From positions 98,757 to 162,756 of the forward strand of contig NZ_JBNWEO010000005.1 of assembly GCF_050496765.1 (NCBI RefSeq): DNA of 64,000 nt. The letters run 5' to 3'. Origin of the DNA: JAEVLT01 sp050496765 (GTDB lineage: Bacteria; Bacillota; Bacilli; Bacillales; Cytobacillaceae). Of this stretch, positions 26,522 through 34,381 are shown piece after piece. Below the pieces are notes generated by a model. It was not told the origin of the DNA. It searched no databases and was given only the letters and a program-made list of their open reading frames with translations. Every line of letters starts with the position of its first letter. Position 1 is the stretch's first letter. Position numbers and translations under genes: made by a program.

Positions 26522-27199
26522 ATGAAAAAAATTTTGATTATTGAAGATGAAGAAAGCATTTCGGAATTTTTATCATTAGAATTGGAGCATGAAGGATTTG
26601 AAGTCGAAGTGGCGTATGAGGGAAGGCAGGGGCTGGATATTGCCTTAAACCGCTCATTTGATTTGATTTTGCTTGACTTAATGCTTCCGGGTCTCAACGG
26701 TGTTGAGATTTGCCGTCGAATCCGTACGGTAAAGGACACACCAATCATTATGCTGACTGCTAGAGACAGTGTCTTTGATCGTGTAATGGGGCTTGACAGC
26801 GGCGCAGATGACTATATTCCGAAGCCTTTTGCAATTGAAGAATTGCTTGCGAGGATGCGGGTGATTTTTAGAAGAATTGAAAAAACCGCCAATAAATTAG
26901 TGCAGACGATTCAATTCCGTGACATTGAAGTCAATACAGTGGCCAGAACGGTTCAACGGGGAACAGAAATTATTGAGCTGACGAAACGCGAATACGATTT
27001 ACTGCTATTATTTTTGCAAAATATAAACCGCGTTTTAACAAGAGAAGTGATCCTGGATCAAATTTGGGGCTATGATATCGCCATTGAAACAAATGTTGTC
27101 GATGTGTATATTCGGTATTTACGGAATAAGATCAATCCGGATACTGGCGAAAATTATATTGAAACGGTACGCGGGGTTGGTTATGTGATGCGGGAATGA
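26522..27199 (+). CDS. Two-component response regulator, OmpR/PhoB family (ArlR/YkoG-like)
   Basis: 225 residues. Receiver domain with IEDEE acidic pocket, phospho-acceptor Asp52 in LILLDLMLPG, Thr in MLTARD and Lys in IPKPF. The C-terminal winged helix has ELTKREYDLLLLFLQNINRVLTR and ETNVVDVYIRYLRNKI, closest by eye to ArlR and YkoG. TAGGAGAG precedes the ATG. Its stop overlaps the kinase start (ATGA). It probably controls the transporter genes upstream, from which it is 43 bases away. Confidence 0.92.
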   Translation: MKKILIIEDEESISEFLSLELEHEGFEVEVAYEGRQGLDIALNRSFDLILLDLMLPGLNGVEICRRIRTVKDTPIIMLTARDSVFDRVMGLDSGADDYIPKPFAIEELLARMRVIFRRIEKTANKLVQTIQFRDIEVNTVARTVQRGTEIIELTKREYDLLLLFLQNINRVLTREVILDQIWGYDIAIETNVVDVYIRYLRNKINPDTGENYIETVRGVGYVMRE

Positions 27200-28599
27200 A
27201 TTTCTTTCGGAACAAACTTACAAATTTGAAAATCAAATGGAAGCTGGCTCTTTGGGCCTCCTTCTTATTGATTTTATTATTTTTAACCTACAACGTCGTT
27301 CAGTTTTTAACGATGAATAATTGGATGGTTCGCTACGAACAGCAGACACTAAAAAAAAATTTGAAGGATATTCAAGCCTATTACCGTGATAAACAAGGAG
27401 AGCTCTTTCAAGCCCGCAACCCGTATTTGCAACAACTAAATGAAAAACATCAATTTATTCGAATCCTTGATGACCGCGGTCGAGTCATCCTGTCTATTGC
27501 CAATGATTTGTCCACACAGTGGGTAAAACCGCAGCCGGCATCGGTCGAGCAAGTAGAGCTGACAAGGCATGGGGAAGATCGGGTATTGATTCTCCGCAGT
27601 CCAATAACAGACGGTCAATCTGTTGGAACAATTGAAATTGCCAGGAGTCTTTCCACTTTTGAAGGTTTAGTCGATCAATTCTTTTTTGTTATGGTGGCTA
27701 CAGGAATTGGTGCGATCATCCTTAGCTTTTTTGGCGGCTTGTTGATTTCAAAAAAGCTGCTTACACCGGTTAAGGAAATATCGGCGACTGTTAACCGCAT
27801 TAAAAAGCATGGATTAAAAGAACGGGTGCAGGTGAAGGAAAATCATGATGAAATCTCGGAACTGGCGATCCATTTCAATGAGTTGATGGATCAAATTGAA
27901 AAGTCGTTTAACCAGCAACGGCAATTTATTGAAGATGCTTCCCATGAACTGCGGACCCCTTTATCCATTATCAAAGGTCATTTGTCAATGGTTGACCGAT
28001 GGGGCAAAGAAGATCCAAAGGTTTTGGAGAAGTCATTGAAATCGAGTTTGCGCGAAGTGGATCGGCTGACGGTTTTGGTAAAGGATTTATTGGAACTATC
28101 AAGAATGGATGAGAATTCGCAAGCGATCGAAGAACTGGAAAGTGTGGATGTTGTCCCGCTGATTGAAGATGTGGCAAAAAATTTCCGATTGATTCATGAA
28201 GATGTGCAAATTCATTTTCAGAATGAATTGTCTGCGCGTACCGAAATTCTTTTTAACAAAAGATTGTTTGAACAACTGCTGGTCATTCTTCTGGATAATG
28301 CGCTGAAGTATTCAAAAGAAAGCAAAACTGTTGAGATTCATTGTTTGAAATGGCAAAAACAGCTGCGAATGGAAGTGAAAGATTACGGAATCGGCATTCC
28401 TGCTGAAGATCTTCCCTTTGTGTTTGATCGGTTTTATCGCGTTGATAAATCAAGAAATCGCAAGCAGGGAGGCCAAGGAATTGGACTTTCGATTGCCAAG
28501 CAGATTGTTGAAAAATTTAATGGTCGGATTATGATTGACAGCAAGCTCGGTGAATGGACAAGTGTTGTTGTCCATCTTCCCTTCGAACAACCGAAATAG
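27196..28599 (+). CDS. Sensor histidine kinase (ArlS/YkoH-like)
   Basis: 467 residues. Helix 1 (about 17-38), an outer sensor of about 120 residues, helix 2 (about 160-182), HAMP, then HisKA with the phospho-acceptor His in FIEDASHELRTPLS. The ATPase domain has N box LLDNALKYS, G1 DYGIGIPAEDLPFVFDRFYR and G2 GGQGIGLSIAKQI. It signals to the regulator encoded just before it, with start and stop overlapped by four bases. The signal is unknown. A strong terminator follows. Confidence 0.94.
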   Translation: MNFFRNKLTNLKIKWKLALWASFLLILLFLTYNVVQFLTMNNWMVRYEQQTLKKNLKDIQAYYRDKQGELFQARNPYLQQLNEKHQFIRILDDRGRVILSIANDLSTQWVKPQPASVEQVELTRHGEDRVLILRSPITDGQSVGTIEIARSLSTFEGLVDQFFFVMVATGIGAIILSFFGGLLISKKLLTPVKEISATVNRIKKHGLKERVQVKENHDEISELAIHFNELMDQIEKSFNQQRQFIEDASHELRTPLSIIKGHLSMVDRWGKEDPKVLEKSLKSSLREVDRLTVLVKDLLELSRMDENSQAIEELESVDVVPLIEDVAKNFRLIHEDVQIHFQNELSARTEILFNKRLFEQLLVILLDNALKYSKESKTVEIHCLKWQKQLRMEVKDYGIGIPAEDLPFVFDRFYRVDKSRNRKQGGQGIGLSIAKQIVEKFNGRIMIDSKLGEWTSVVVHLPFEQPK

Positions 28600-28612
28600 A
28601 ATAGGATTTCTG

Positions 28613-28650
28613 CACAAAAGCTTCCGAGGTGATTTTCGGAGGCTTTTGTG
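28613..28650 (+). terminator. Terminator of the two-component operon
   Basis: CACAAAAGCTTCCGA, loop GGTGATTT, TCGGAGGCTTTTGTG, nearly perfect. The pairing includes the flanking A and T runs, so it may work on both strands. Confidence 0.85.
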
Positions 28651-28679
28651 ATTTAAAAAGAAAGTTCGGAATAGAGTCC

Positions 28680-28765
28680 CAAAAAAAGGAACCCGCCATT
28701 TGGCAGGTTCAATAAGGGGTCTATTTAAAAAGGGGGTTAGGTTGTAAGGCGTCTAACCAATTATT
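28680..28765 (-). ncRNA. Putative C-rich small RNA 1
   Basis: Read on the minus strand: a TATAAT box near 28765, then CCTAACCCCCTTTTTAAATA, then a hairpin GAACC-GCC/GGC-GGTTC (28710-28689) and seven Ts (28687-28681), the layout of a terminated small RNA. The C-rich core also occurs at the second site (29385-29475). C-rich loops in known Firmicutes small RNAs pair with ribosome-binding sites. No -35 box is convincing, and no ORF fits. Expression is inferred, not shown. Confidence 0.5.
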
Positions 28766-28967
28766 ATACTACTTGATAGATATGAACGAATTATGACGAA
28801 AGAATGAAGGATTTAATAAAATTGGACAGGTTCTCGCCTATATAAAAATTGACATAAAACGTGAGAAATTCTTAGAAGTGGCCTTGTCACCCAAAGTCCA
28901 TTATATAGGCCGAACTATAAGACTAGACGATAGGGTATATAGAAGATATATCGGGGGAGGAATGCTA

Positions 28968-29324
28968 ATGAGTGAAATGGTGGATTTGTTACGATCGATA
29001 GTAAAGGAAGAATTGCAACCAATTCATAAACGGTTAGACGGAATGGACAAGCACTTAGACGGGATGGAACAACGGCTGGACGGAATGGACAAGCGCTTCG
29101 ATGGGGTGGAACAACGATTAGACGGTACGGAAAGACGGTTAGACATGATTGAATTTAACTTGACCGAGATTAAAGCAGGGCACGAACAATTACAAAAAAA
29201 CAGTAGTAAGAACATTGGCAATTATACCGATAAAATTACAGAATATGTAGATGATCAGACTTCAGCATCAACTAAACGAATTTTTACTGTTGAGACAGTC
29301 AATGAACGGTTATCCAGGCAATAA
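28968..29324 (+). CDS. Coiled-coil protein with repeated LDGM motifs
   Basis: About 118 residues from the ATG at 28968, with GGGGGAGG upstream; an ATG at 28962 is also possible. Residues about 22-60 repeat a seven-residue unit, KRLDGMD, KHLDGME, QRLDGMD, KRFDGVE, QRLDGTE, RRLDMIE, a clear heptad coiled coil. Helical Lys/Glu-rich parts surround it. I know of similar unnamed proteins in Bacillus and phages but no function. It is flanked by the two small-RNA candidates on the other strand, and has its own terminator. Confidence 0.8.
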   Translation: MSEMVDLLRSIVKEELQPIHKRLDGMDKHLDGMEQRLDGMDKRFDGVEQRLDGTERRLDMIEFNLTEIKAGHEQLQKNSSKNIGNYTDKITEYVDDQTSASTKRIFTVETVNERLSRQ

Positions 29325-29331
29325 GATAGGT

Positions 29332-29369
29332 AAAAAGGCGACTGATGAATTTTTCTTAGTCGCCTTTTT
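29332..29369 (+). terminator. Terminator of the coiled-coil gene
   Basis: AAAAAGGCGACT, loop of 14 bases, AGTCGCCTTTTT. Confidence 0.85.
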
Positions 29370-29384
29370 AACATGGAGAACACT

Positions 29385-29475
29385 AAAATCCCCAAAAAAA
29401 ACCGGCATGAAAAGCTGCCGGCTAGAGAAAAATGTATTTAAAAGGGGGTTAGGTAGTTAGGTTTTCAACCTACAA
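29385..29475 (-). ncRNA. Putative C-rich small RNA 2
   Basis: On the minus strand: CCTAACTACCTAACCCCC then TTTTAAATA, a short linker, hairpin CCGGCA/TGCCGG (about 29421-29401) and a run of eight Ts. This repeats the layout and the core sequence ACCTAACCCCCTTTT of candidate 1, while the hairpin sequence differs. That pattern of conserved C-rich core plus free terminator suggests selection on the core. I could not place a promoter with confidence. Confidence 0.5.
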
Positions 29476-29652
29476 TCCTATCCTATCCAAAAGTTATGAA
29501 GGAAGTGTGAAGAAAGGTGAAACGATTTATAAACATTTTGCTGTTTCCGAAAACCGTTGTTTCGCAAAAACAGGAAGTCGTTATGGAAACCCCTTCTTCT
29601 CTTTTGTATAATAATGAATAGGGTCTTAATTCATAAATAAATGAGGTTTTGT

Positions 29653-30654
29653 ATGATCAATAAACTAGTACATAGCAGCGGATTTAAGAGAATTGTCATT
29701 TTTGCGCTAATTTCATTTGTGCTCTATTTGCTTAAAGACATGTTGAATTTGATTTTGCTGACGTTTATTTTCGCTTTTTTGATGGACCGGCTCGTTCATT
29801 ATGTCGAAGCGCATGTTCGCTTGAATCGGAAGTTGATCGTGGTCATCCTTTATACAGTGATTGTCGGCCTGCTGTCGTTTGGCCTGGTGAAATATTTGCC
29901 ACTGATCATCTCGGAAATTACGCAGTTAATTAAACAGCTAACAGCCTTTTATACGTCAAAGCAAAACAATATTGTGCTGAATTATTTTGTAAGCCGAGTG
30001 GAGAAAATTCAAATATCCAATTATTTGGAGCAAGGCTTTACGTATATTGTTCGTTACTTCACAGATATTAGCCGAGTGGGCTTGCAGCTTTTATTGGCCA
30101 TCTTATTGAGTCTGTTTTTCCTTTTGGAAAAACCAAGACTCATTCTGTTTACGCGGAAATTCAAGACAAGCAAAGTGGCTTCCGTCTACGAGGAAATTGA
30201 ATTTTTTGCGCAAAAGTTTGTTAGAACATTTGGGAAAGTGATTGAAGCGCAATTAATCATTGCACTGGTTAATACTATCCTGACAACGATTGCCCTCTGG
30301 ATTTTACGGTTTCCACAGCTTGGCGGCTTGTCGATCATGATCTTCCTGTTGGGACTGATTCCGGTTGCTGGCGTTATCCTCTCACTTTTTCCGCTGGCAA
30401 TCATTGCCTACAGTATTGGCGGTATTATGACAGTGCTCTATGTCGGGATTGCCATTTTAATTATTCATGCCATTGAGGCCTATATTTTAAACCCGAATTT
30501 GATGTCTTCGAAAACGGATTTACCGGTTTTTTACACGTTTATTGTGCTGATTTTTTCCGAACACTTTTTTGGCGTTTGGGGATTGATCGTCGGTATTCCA
30601 ATTTTTGTTTTCTTACTGGATGTCCTTGAAGTAACAGAACATGATAAAGTGTAG
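29653..30654 (+). CDS. AI-2E-family (PerM/YtvI-like) membrane transporter
   Basis: About 333 residues from the ATG at 29653, with TGAGGT six bases upstream; an ATG at 29641 lies on that site. Seven or eight membrane helices with a long loop after the second pair. GLIPVAGVILSLFPLAIIAYSIGG and ILIIHAIEAYILNPNLMSSKTDLPVF carry the family motifs, seen as AYILNPNLMSS and LPVF. Members move small molecules or, in some cases, Na+ against H+; the substrate cannot be told. It stands alone, with a terminator after it. Confidence 0.88.
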   Translation: MINKLVHSSGFKRIVIFALISFVLYLLKDMLNLILLTFIFAFLMDRLVHYVEAHVRLNRKLIVVILYTVIVGLLSFGLVKYLPLIISEITQLIKQLTAFYTSKQNNIVLNYFVSRVEKIQISNYLEQGFTYIVRYFTDISRVGLQLLLAILLSLFFLLEKPRLILFTRKFKTSKVASVYEEIEFFAQKFVRTFGKVIEAQLIIALVNTILTTIALWILRFPQLGGLSIMIFLLGLIPVAGVILSLFPLAIIAYSIGGIMTVLYVGIAILIIHAIEAYILNPNLMSSKTDLPVFYTFIVLIFSEHFFGVWGLIVGIPIFVFLLDVLEVTEHDKV

Positions 30655-30662
30655 CTGCAAAC

Positions 30663-30688
30663 GCCCTTGTTCCGCCCGGAAGAAGGGC
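30663..30688 (+). terminator. Hairpin after the AI-2E-family gene
   Basis: GCCCTTgTTCC-GCCC-GGAAgAAGGGC, stable but followed by only a short mixed T stretch (ATTCTC). Confidence 0.6.
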
Positions 30689-30754
30689 ATTCTCATTAGC
30701 AGAATAAAGCAAAATCTGGTATCCTGCTAGTATAAAATGGAGGAGGGAAACAAA

Positions 30755-30988
30755 ATGAGTGAGTGTAAATTAGATCATTCAGCAGAAGAGGTAAAAGCAA
30801 AATTCGAGTCGCAAAAAGCATTTCTTCCACAGGAAATGTACGGGCTTTTTGCATCTTTTTTTGAAAAAGAGCATTCCCAGACCGATTTAAATCACGTGTT
30901 CCATTTACTGAAGAAATACGATCTTGCCACTGAGGAAGAAAAAAAAGCACGCGATCAGCAGCTATCTGAACGATTGCGGCAAGCATAA
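30755..30988 (+). CDS. Small soluble protein of unknown function
   Basis: 77 residues starting MSECKLDHSAEEVKAKF, with GGAGGAGGG eight bases before the ATG. No signal or membrane segment. It looks helical, with a charged C-terminus (EEEKKARDQQLSERLRQA) and a central MYGLFASFFEKEHSQTDLNHVFHLLKKYDL part, given here by its ends MYGLF and LLKKYDL. I do not recognise a family. The ribosome site and codon use support a real gene. It precedes the CDF gene by 114 bases and may share its transcript. Confidence 0.7.
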   Translation: MSECKLDHSAEEVKAKFESQKAFLPQEMYGLFASFFEKEHSQTDLNHVFHLLKKYDLATEEEKKARDQQLSERLRQA

Positions 30989-31102
30989 CACGAAAAGTCG
31001 AAGTCTCCTTTCTTTCACCCATTTGGTTAAAATAAAAAGAATGATTGCATCTTTTTCGGGCTTTGAGGGTAGAAAAATAAAAAGGAAAGAAAGGAGATCG
31101 AA

Positions 31103-32077
31103 ATGCGGGAATTGTTGTTTTTATTGAAAAAAGGAAACCGCTCTGCCATGCTGGCAGCGATTGTCAATGCGGTGATTGCCATTATCAAAGGCACGGCCTA
31201 TTTTTTTACCGGCAATATTGCTATGTTTGCTGAAACATTGCACAGTTTAGGCGATGCGGCAAACCAGCTATTTGTCTTTATTGGCTCTGCCTTAAGCAAA
31301 AAAGCACCGACCGAACGCTTTCCGAACGGATTTGGCCGGCTCGTTAATTTGGTTTTGCTTGGGGCAGTATTGGTTGTGGGCATTATGGCTTTTGAAACGA
31401 TTAAAGAGGGATACAGCCATGTCATCCATCCGACAAAATCAGAAGGTTTTCTGTTAACGGTTGGTGTTTTAGCGGCAGCCACGTTGCTGGAATCCTTTGT
31501 GCTGTTTAAGGCAATGAAGGAAATTGTTCATGAGAGCGGAATGGACAAGACGGGCTTTGGCATATTTGCACAGAGTTTTACTTATTTGGGGAAAGCCAAG
31601 CCAGCGACAAAGCTTGTATTTATGGAAGACTTAGTTGCAACAATTGGGGGACTCGTTGCCATTCTTGCGGTCATTCTTTCTCGTTACACCCCATTCCATC
31701 AGGCGGAAGGAATTGCCTCCATACTCATTGGGCTTATGATGTTATTTGTGGTAGGAAAAGTATTTTTGGATAATGCAGCAGGAGTAATCGGCCAAGCAGA
31801 TGAAGAAATGGAAAACAAAATTGGCGCATTGGTAATGAAGGATCCAGATGTAAAGGATATCCAAGGCATAACCGTGATTAAAGAGGGCGAGGATCTCCAT
31901 GTGGAGCTGGAGATTGAAGTTGATCCCCGCTTAACGGTTGCTGCTGCGGATGATATTAAGGATCGATTGGAAGAACGGATTATGGCAGAAAAAGGGGTTG
32001 TAGACGTTACGATTGAATTTGATGAGGAAGACGGCATCCTATCATGGGATAGAAAGCTAAATCCCGGCAATGACTAA
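31103..32077 (+). CDS. Cation diffusion facilitator family transporter
   Basis: 324 residues. Six membrane helices, with the metal-site motif AETLHSLGDAANQ in helix 2 and VFMEDLVATIGGL in helix 5. The C-terminal cytoplasmic domain has a GITVIKEGEDLHVELEIEVDP strand pattern and ends in VTIEFDEEDG. There is no His-rich N-terminus, unlike czcD at 16052; it is closer to the SLC30A9/YdfM-like branch. The metal could be Zn, Mn or Fe. GAAAGGAGATCG precedes the ATG. It is the third CDF gene in the window, and no CzrA-type operator is seen before it. Confidence 0.88.
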   Translation: MRELLFLLKKGNRSAMLAAIVNAVIAIIKGTAYFFTGNIAMFAETLHSLGDAANQLFVFIGSALSKKAPTERFPNGFGRLVNLVLLGAVLVVGIMAFETIKEGYSHVIHPTKSEGFLLTVGVLAAATLLESFVLFKAMKEIVHESGMDKTGFGIFAQSFTYLGKAKPATKLVFMEDLVATIGGLVAILAVILSRYTPFHQAEGIASILIGLMMLFVVGKVFLDNAAGVIGQADEEMENKIGALVMKDPDVKDIQGITVIKEGEDLHVELEIEVDPRLTVAAADDIKDRLEERIMAEKGVVDVTIEFDEEDGILSWDRKLNPGND

Positions 32078-32163
32078 GCACAAACCTTTCCGTTTTTTGG
32101 GAAAAAGCATGATCTGTTTCATCTTTAACCATACTAATCCTAAATCAGTTTCCCAAAGGATAG

Positions 32164-33318
32164 GTGAATGATTCAGTGAAGATGAGAAAACTGCCGGTTC
32201 TGCTTTTATTTTTCTGGATTGTTTTCAGCGAAAGCAGTTATCAAAATGCCCCCTTCTTCTTTAGTAAAAGCAAGGGAAAGGCTGCCATCCAAACCGTGGC
32301 TGCCCGAGAAACAGCATCACCTGAAATCCAAGCTGTCCGGCAAAAAATCCGCGGGTTTTTGATTTCGAACGGGATCAATGGCAATGTGGCGATTGTAAAA
32401 GACGGCACAATTCTTTTCAATGAAGGTATAGGCTTTGCCCATTTTTCGGATCAATCAAAAAATCACCCGTCCACCACGCATCCGATTGGCTCCATTACGA
32501 AGGCGATTGTTGCTGCGTGTGTTTTGCAGCTTCAAGAAAAAGGGAAGTTATCCATTTATGATCCTGTGAAAAACTATTTTCCCCATTTTCCGAACGGTGG
32601 GAACATCGAGTTGGTTCACTTGCTTACCCACACTTCCGGAATTCAGGAACCGCATGGGCATACGGCGCATCATTCCCCTGAAACCCTGATTCGGTTAGTT
32701 GAACACAAGCCGGTCAAGTTTTCTCCGGGGAGCCAGTGGGACTACAATGATGCCAATTATGTGATCCTTGGCCTTATTGTTGAAAAAGTATCAGGAATGC
32801 CGCTTCACGATTATATTCAAAAAAATATTTTCGAACCGGCGAAGATGACTCATTCGGGCTTTATGACTGAGAAAGATAAATCGGTTCATTCATCTGTTGG
32901 CTATTGGAAGAGAATGAATCACCTTGTAGCGATACCAATGCGGAATCCAAACTCGCTGTTTGGCTATGCGGATATTTATGCTACAGCTCTTGATGTTTGC
33001 AAGTTTGATCAGGCGTTGACGAGCGGTAAACTGCTTAAAAAGGAAAGTTTGGCAGCCATGCTGAAGCCAGGCTCTCGTTCAGGCTACGGCCTTGGGTTGT
33101 ACAATGTGGGTTATGCTTTTTACAGCAGGGGAGTGCTGGGCGGCTGGGAGTCGTTGCATGTGTATTATAAGGATGACACTTCCATTACCGTGCTGTTGAA
33201 TGTACGCGATAAAAATCTGGACATCCATCAACTAGCGAAAGAACTTTTTAAACTAACGGCATCTGAAATACCATCCCCGCTGTCACGAAGCGGGGATTCT
33301 TCATTTTATACGGTATAA
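32164..33318 (+). CDS. Serine hydrolase of the beta-lactamase/D-Ala-D-Ala carboxypeptidase (class C-like) family
   Basis: About 380 residues. A hydrophobic N-terminal segment (LPVLLLFFWIVF) is a signal peptide or anchor. The active-site motifs are SITK in HPIGSITKAIVA (Ser-x-x-Lys) and YND in WDYNDANYVILG (Tyr-x-Asn-like, with Asp in place of the third residue), plus the GGWES stretch near the end in place of KTG. Such enzymes act on D-amino-acid peptides or esters in the cell wall space. The start is uncertain: GTG at 32164, or ATG at 32182, with AAAGGATAGG upstream. Confidence 0.85.
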   Translation: MNDSVKMRKLPVLLLFFWIVFSESSYQNAPFFFSKSKGKAAIQTVAARETASPEIQAVRQKIRGFLISNGINGNVAIVKDGTILFNEGIGFAHFSDQSKNHPSTTHPIGSITKAIVAACVLQLQEKGKLSIYDPVKNYFPHFPNGGNIELVHLLTHTSGIQEPHGHTAHHSPETLIRLVEHKPVKFSPGSQWDYNDANYVILGLIVEKVSGMPLHDYIQKNIFEPAKMTHSGFMTEKDKSVHSSVGYWKRMNHLVAIPMRNPNSLFGYADIYATALDVCKFDQALTSGKLLKKESLAAMLKPGSRSGYGLGLYNVGYAFYSRGVLGGWESLHVYYKDDTSITVLLNVRDKNLDIHQLAKELFKLTASEIPSPLSRSGDSSFYTV

Positions 33319-33401
33319 TTTAGGGTTAAAATGAGCGCATTAAAAGAAGATAGCAAAATGATGATCCAGTAAAACAACAATGCTTTGAAGGAATTTATAG
33401 C

Positions 33402-33431
33402 AAAACGCCTGTTTGGTTGCCAGGCGTTTGT
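33402..33431. terminator. Bidirectional terminator between the hydrolase and thioesterase genes
   Basis: AAACGCCTG (33403-33411), nine-base loop, CAGGCGTTT (33421-33429), placed between two convergent genes. Confidence 0.75.
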
Positions 33432-33437
33432 TGCTTC

Positions 33438-33950
33438 TTACTCCCATGGTTTTTTCGTTGTTAAATAATTGGCCAATTCCTTGCTGCTTTTGCGGTGCAA
33501 CTTCCGTTTTTCAGCCCGTTCTCTTGCGGTTTCGTGGAGCTTTTTTTCTTCTTCGGTTTCAGGAATGACTTTCGGAACTCTCGTTGGTTTCCCGTTGTCA
33601 TCTAATGCCACGAATGTTAAAAAGGCAGTTGCTGCAATTTTTCGTTCGCCGTTTTTTAAGTTTTCAGCGGTGATTTTTACAAAAACCTCCATCGATGACG
33701 TACCTGTCCAAGTCACGTAGGATTCAAAGCATACGGAATCTTCCGGTGTAATGGGGCTAAGGAAATCAACTGAATCTGTTGAAGCAGTGACACACTCGGT
33801 TCGTGAGTGCCGCTGAGCCGATATTGAGGCAATATTGTCAACATCACTCATCAACTTTCCGCCAAATAATGTATTGTGATTGTTTACATCGGTTGGAAAT
33901 ACTCTGCTTGTTCGAACAACCCGCGATTCATTGCATGTTTTTTCTTCCAT
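33438..33950 (-). CDS. Acyl-CoA thioesterase, hotdog fold (YkhA/YciA-like)
   Basis: 170 residues from the ATG at 33950, with GGAGGG upstream; the frame is open further but without a ribosome site. Typical segments are VFPTDVNNHNTLFGGKLMSDVDNIASISAQRH (ends VFPTDVN and AQRH), TASTDSVDFLSPI and VTWTGTSSMEVFVKI, the hot-dog fold with the catalytic Asn/Asp region. It hydrolyses acyl-CoA, releasing CoA, perhaps for fatty acid turnover. The C-terminal tail is basic. It is convergent with the serine hydrolase gene. Confidence 0.93.
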   Translation of the reverse strand: MEEKTCNESRVVRTSRVFPTDVNNHNTLFGGKLMSDVDNIASISAQRHSRTECVTASTDSVDFLSPITPEDSVCFESYVTWTGTSSMEVFVKITAENLKNGERKIAATAFLTFVALDDNGKPTRVPKVIPETEEEKKLHETARERAEKRKLHRKSSKELANYLTTKKPWE

Positions 33951-34009
33951 CTTGATCCCTCCATGTTTTAGCATACAGCAATCAGATGAAAACTCCAAGT
34001 GAGGGAAAA

Positions 34010-34222
34010 CTAGCCGATTGTTTCCGTTTTTTCAGCTGCCGTGCAAAGGCAACTATTTTTTTCACAGCAGGAAAGAGTGGAGTAATCGCCAAAATTGTAG
34101 CATCCGCCTTGAATTTTTGAATTGGCGGTGTGGCTGTTTTGGTAGGTCGCTTGAAAATTAATATTCGCATTATTGGAAAGGGAGTGAACCGTAAACTGGC
34201 CGATATTGATGGAACATTCCAC
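34010..34222 (-). CDS. GerPA/GerPF-family spore germination protein
   Basis: About 70 residues. The GTG at 34222 fits AAGGATGGTG six bases upstream; an ATG at 34234 is also in frame. The core is NIGQFTVHSLSNNANINF then TYQNSHTANSKIQGG and NFGDYS, which is the GerPA/GerPF pattern (PF10676). Members are small proteins made late in sporulation that let germinants pass the spore coat. The C-terminus is unusual in carrying four Cys (CCEKNSCLC), so it may be cross-linked. No gerP cluster surrounds it, so it is a lone family member. Confidence 0.8.
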   Translation of the reverse strand: MECSINIGQFTVHSLSNNANINFQATYQNSHTANSKIQGGCYNFGDYSTLSCCEKNSCLCTAAEKTETIG

Positions 34223-34381
34223 AAAAAACACCATCCTTGTTGCATTAGTATATGATTAAATTCTGTGCCAGAATGGTTTCATTCCCCAGTGAATTACGGT
34301 ATAACAGGAATATAGGTGTGGAAAAATAGGTTAGATATGGTACATTGAATTCATCGAGAGGAAGAGAAGGAGGAGAACTCA

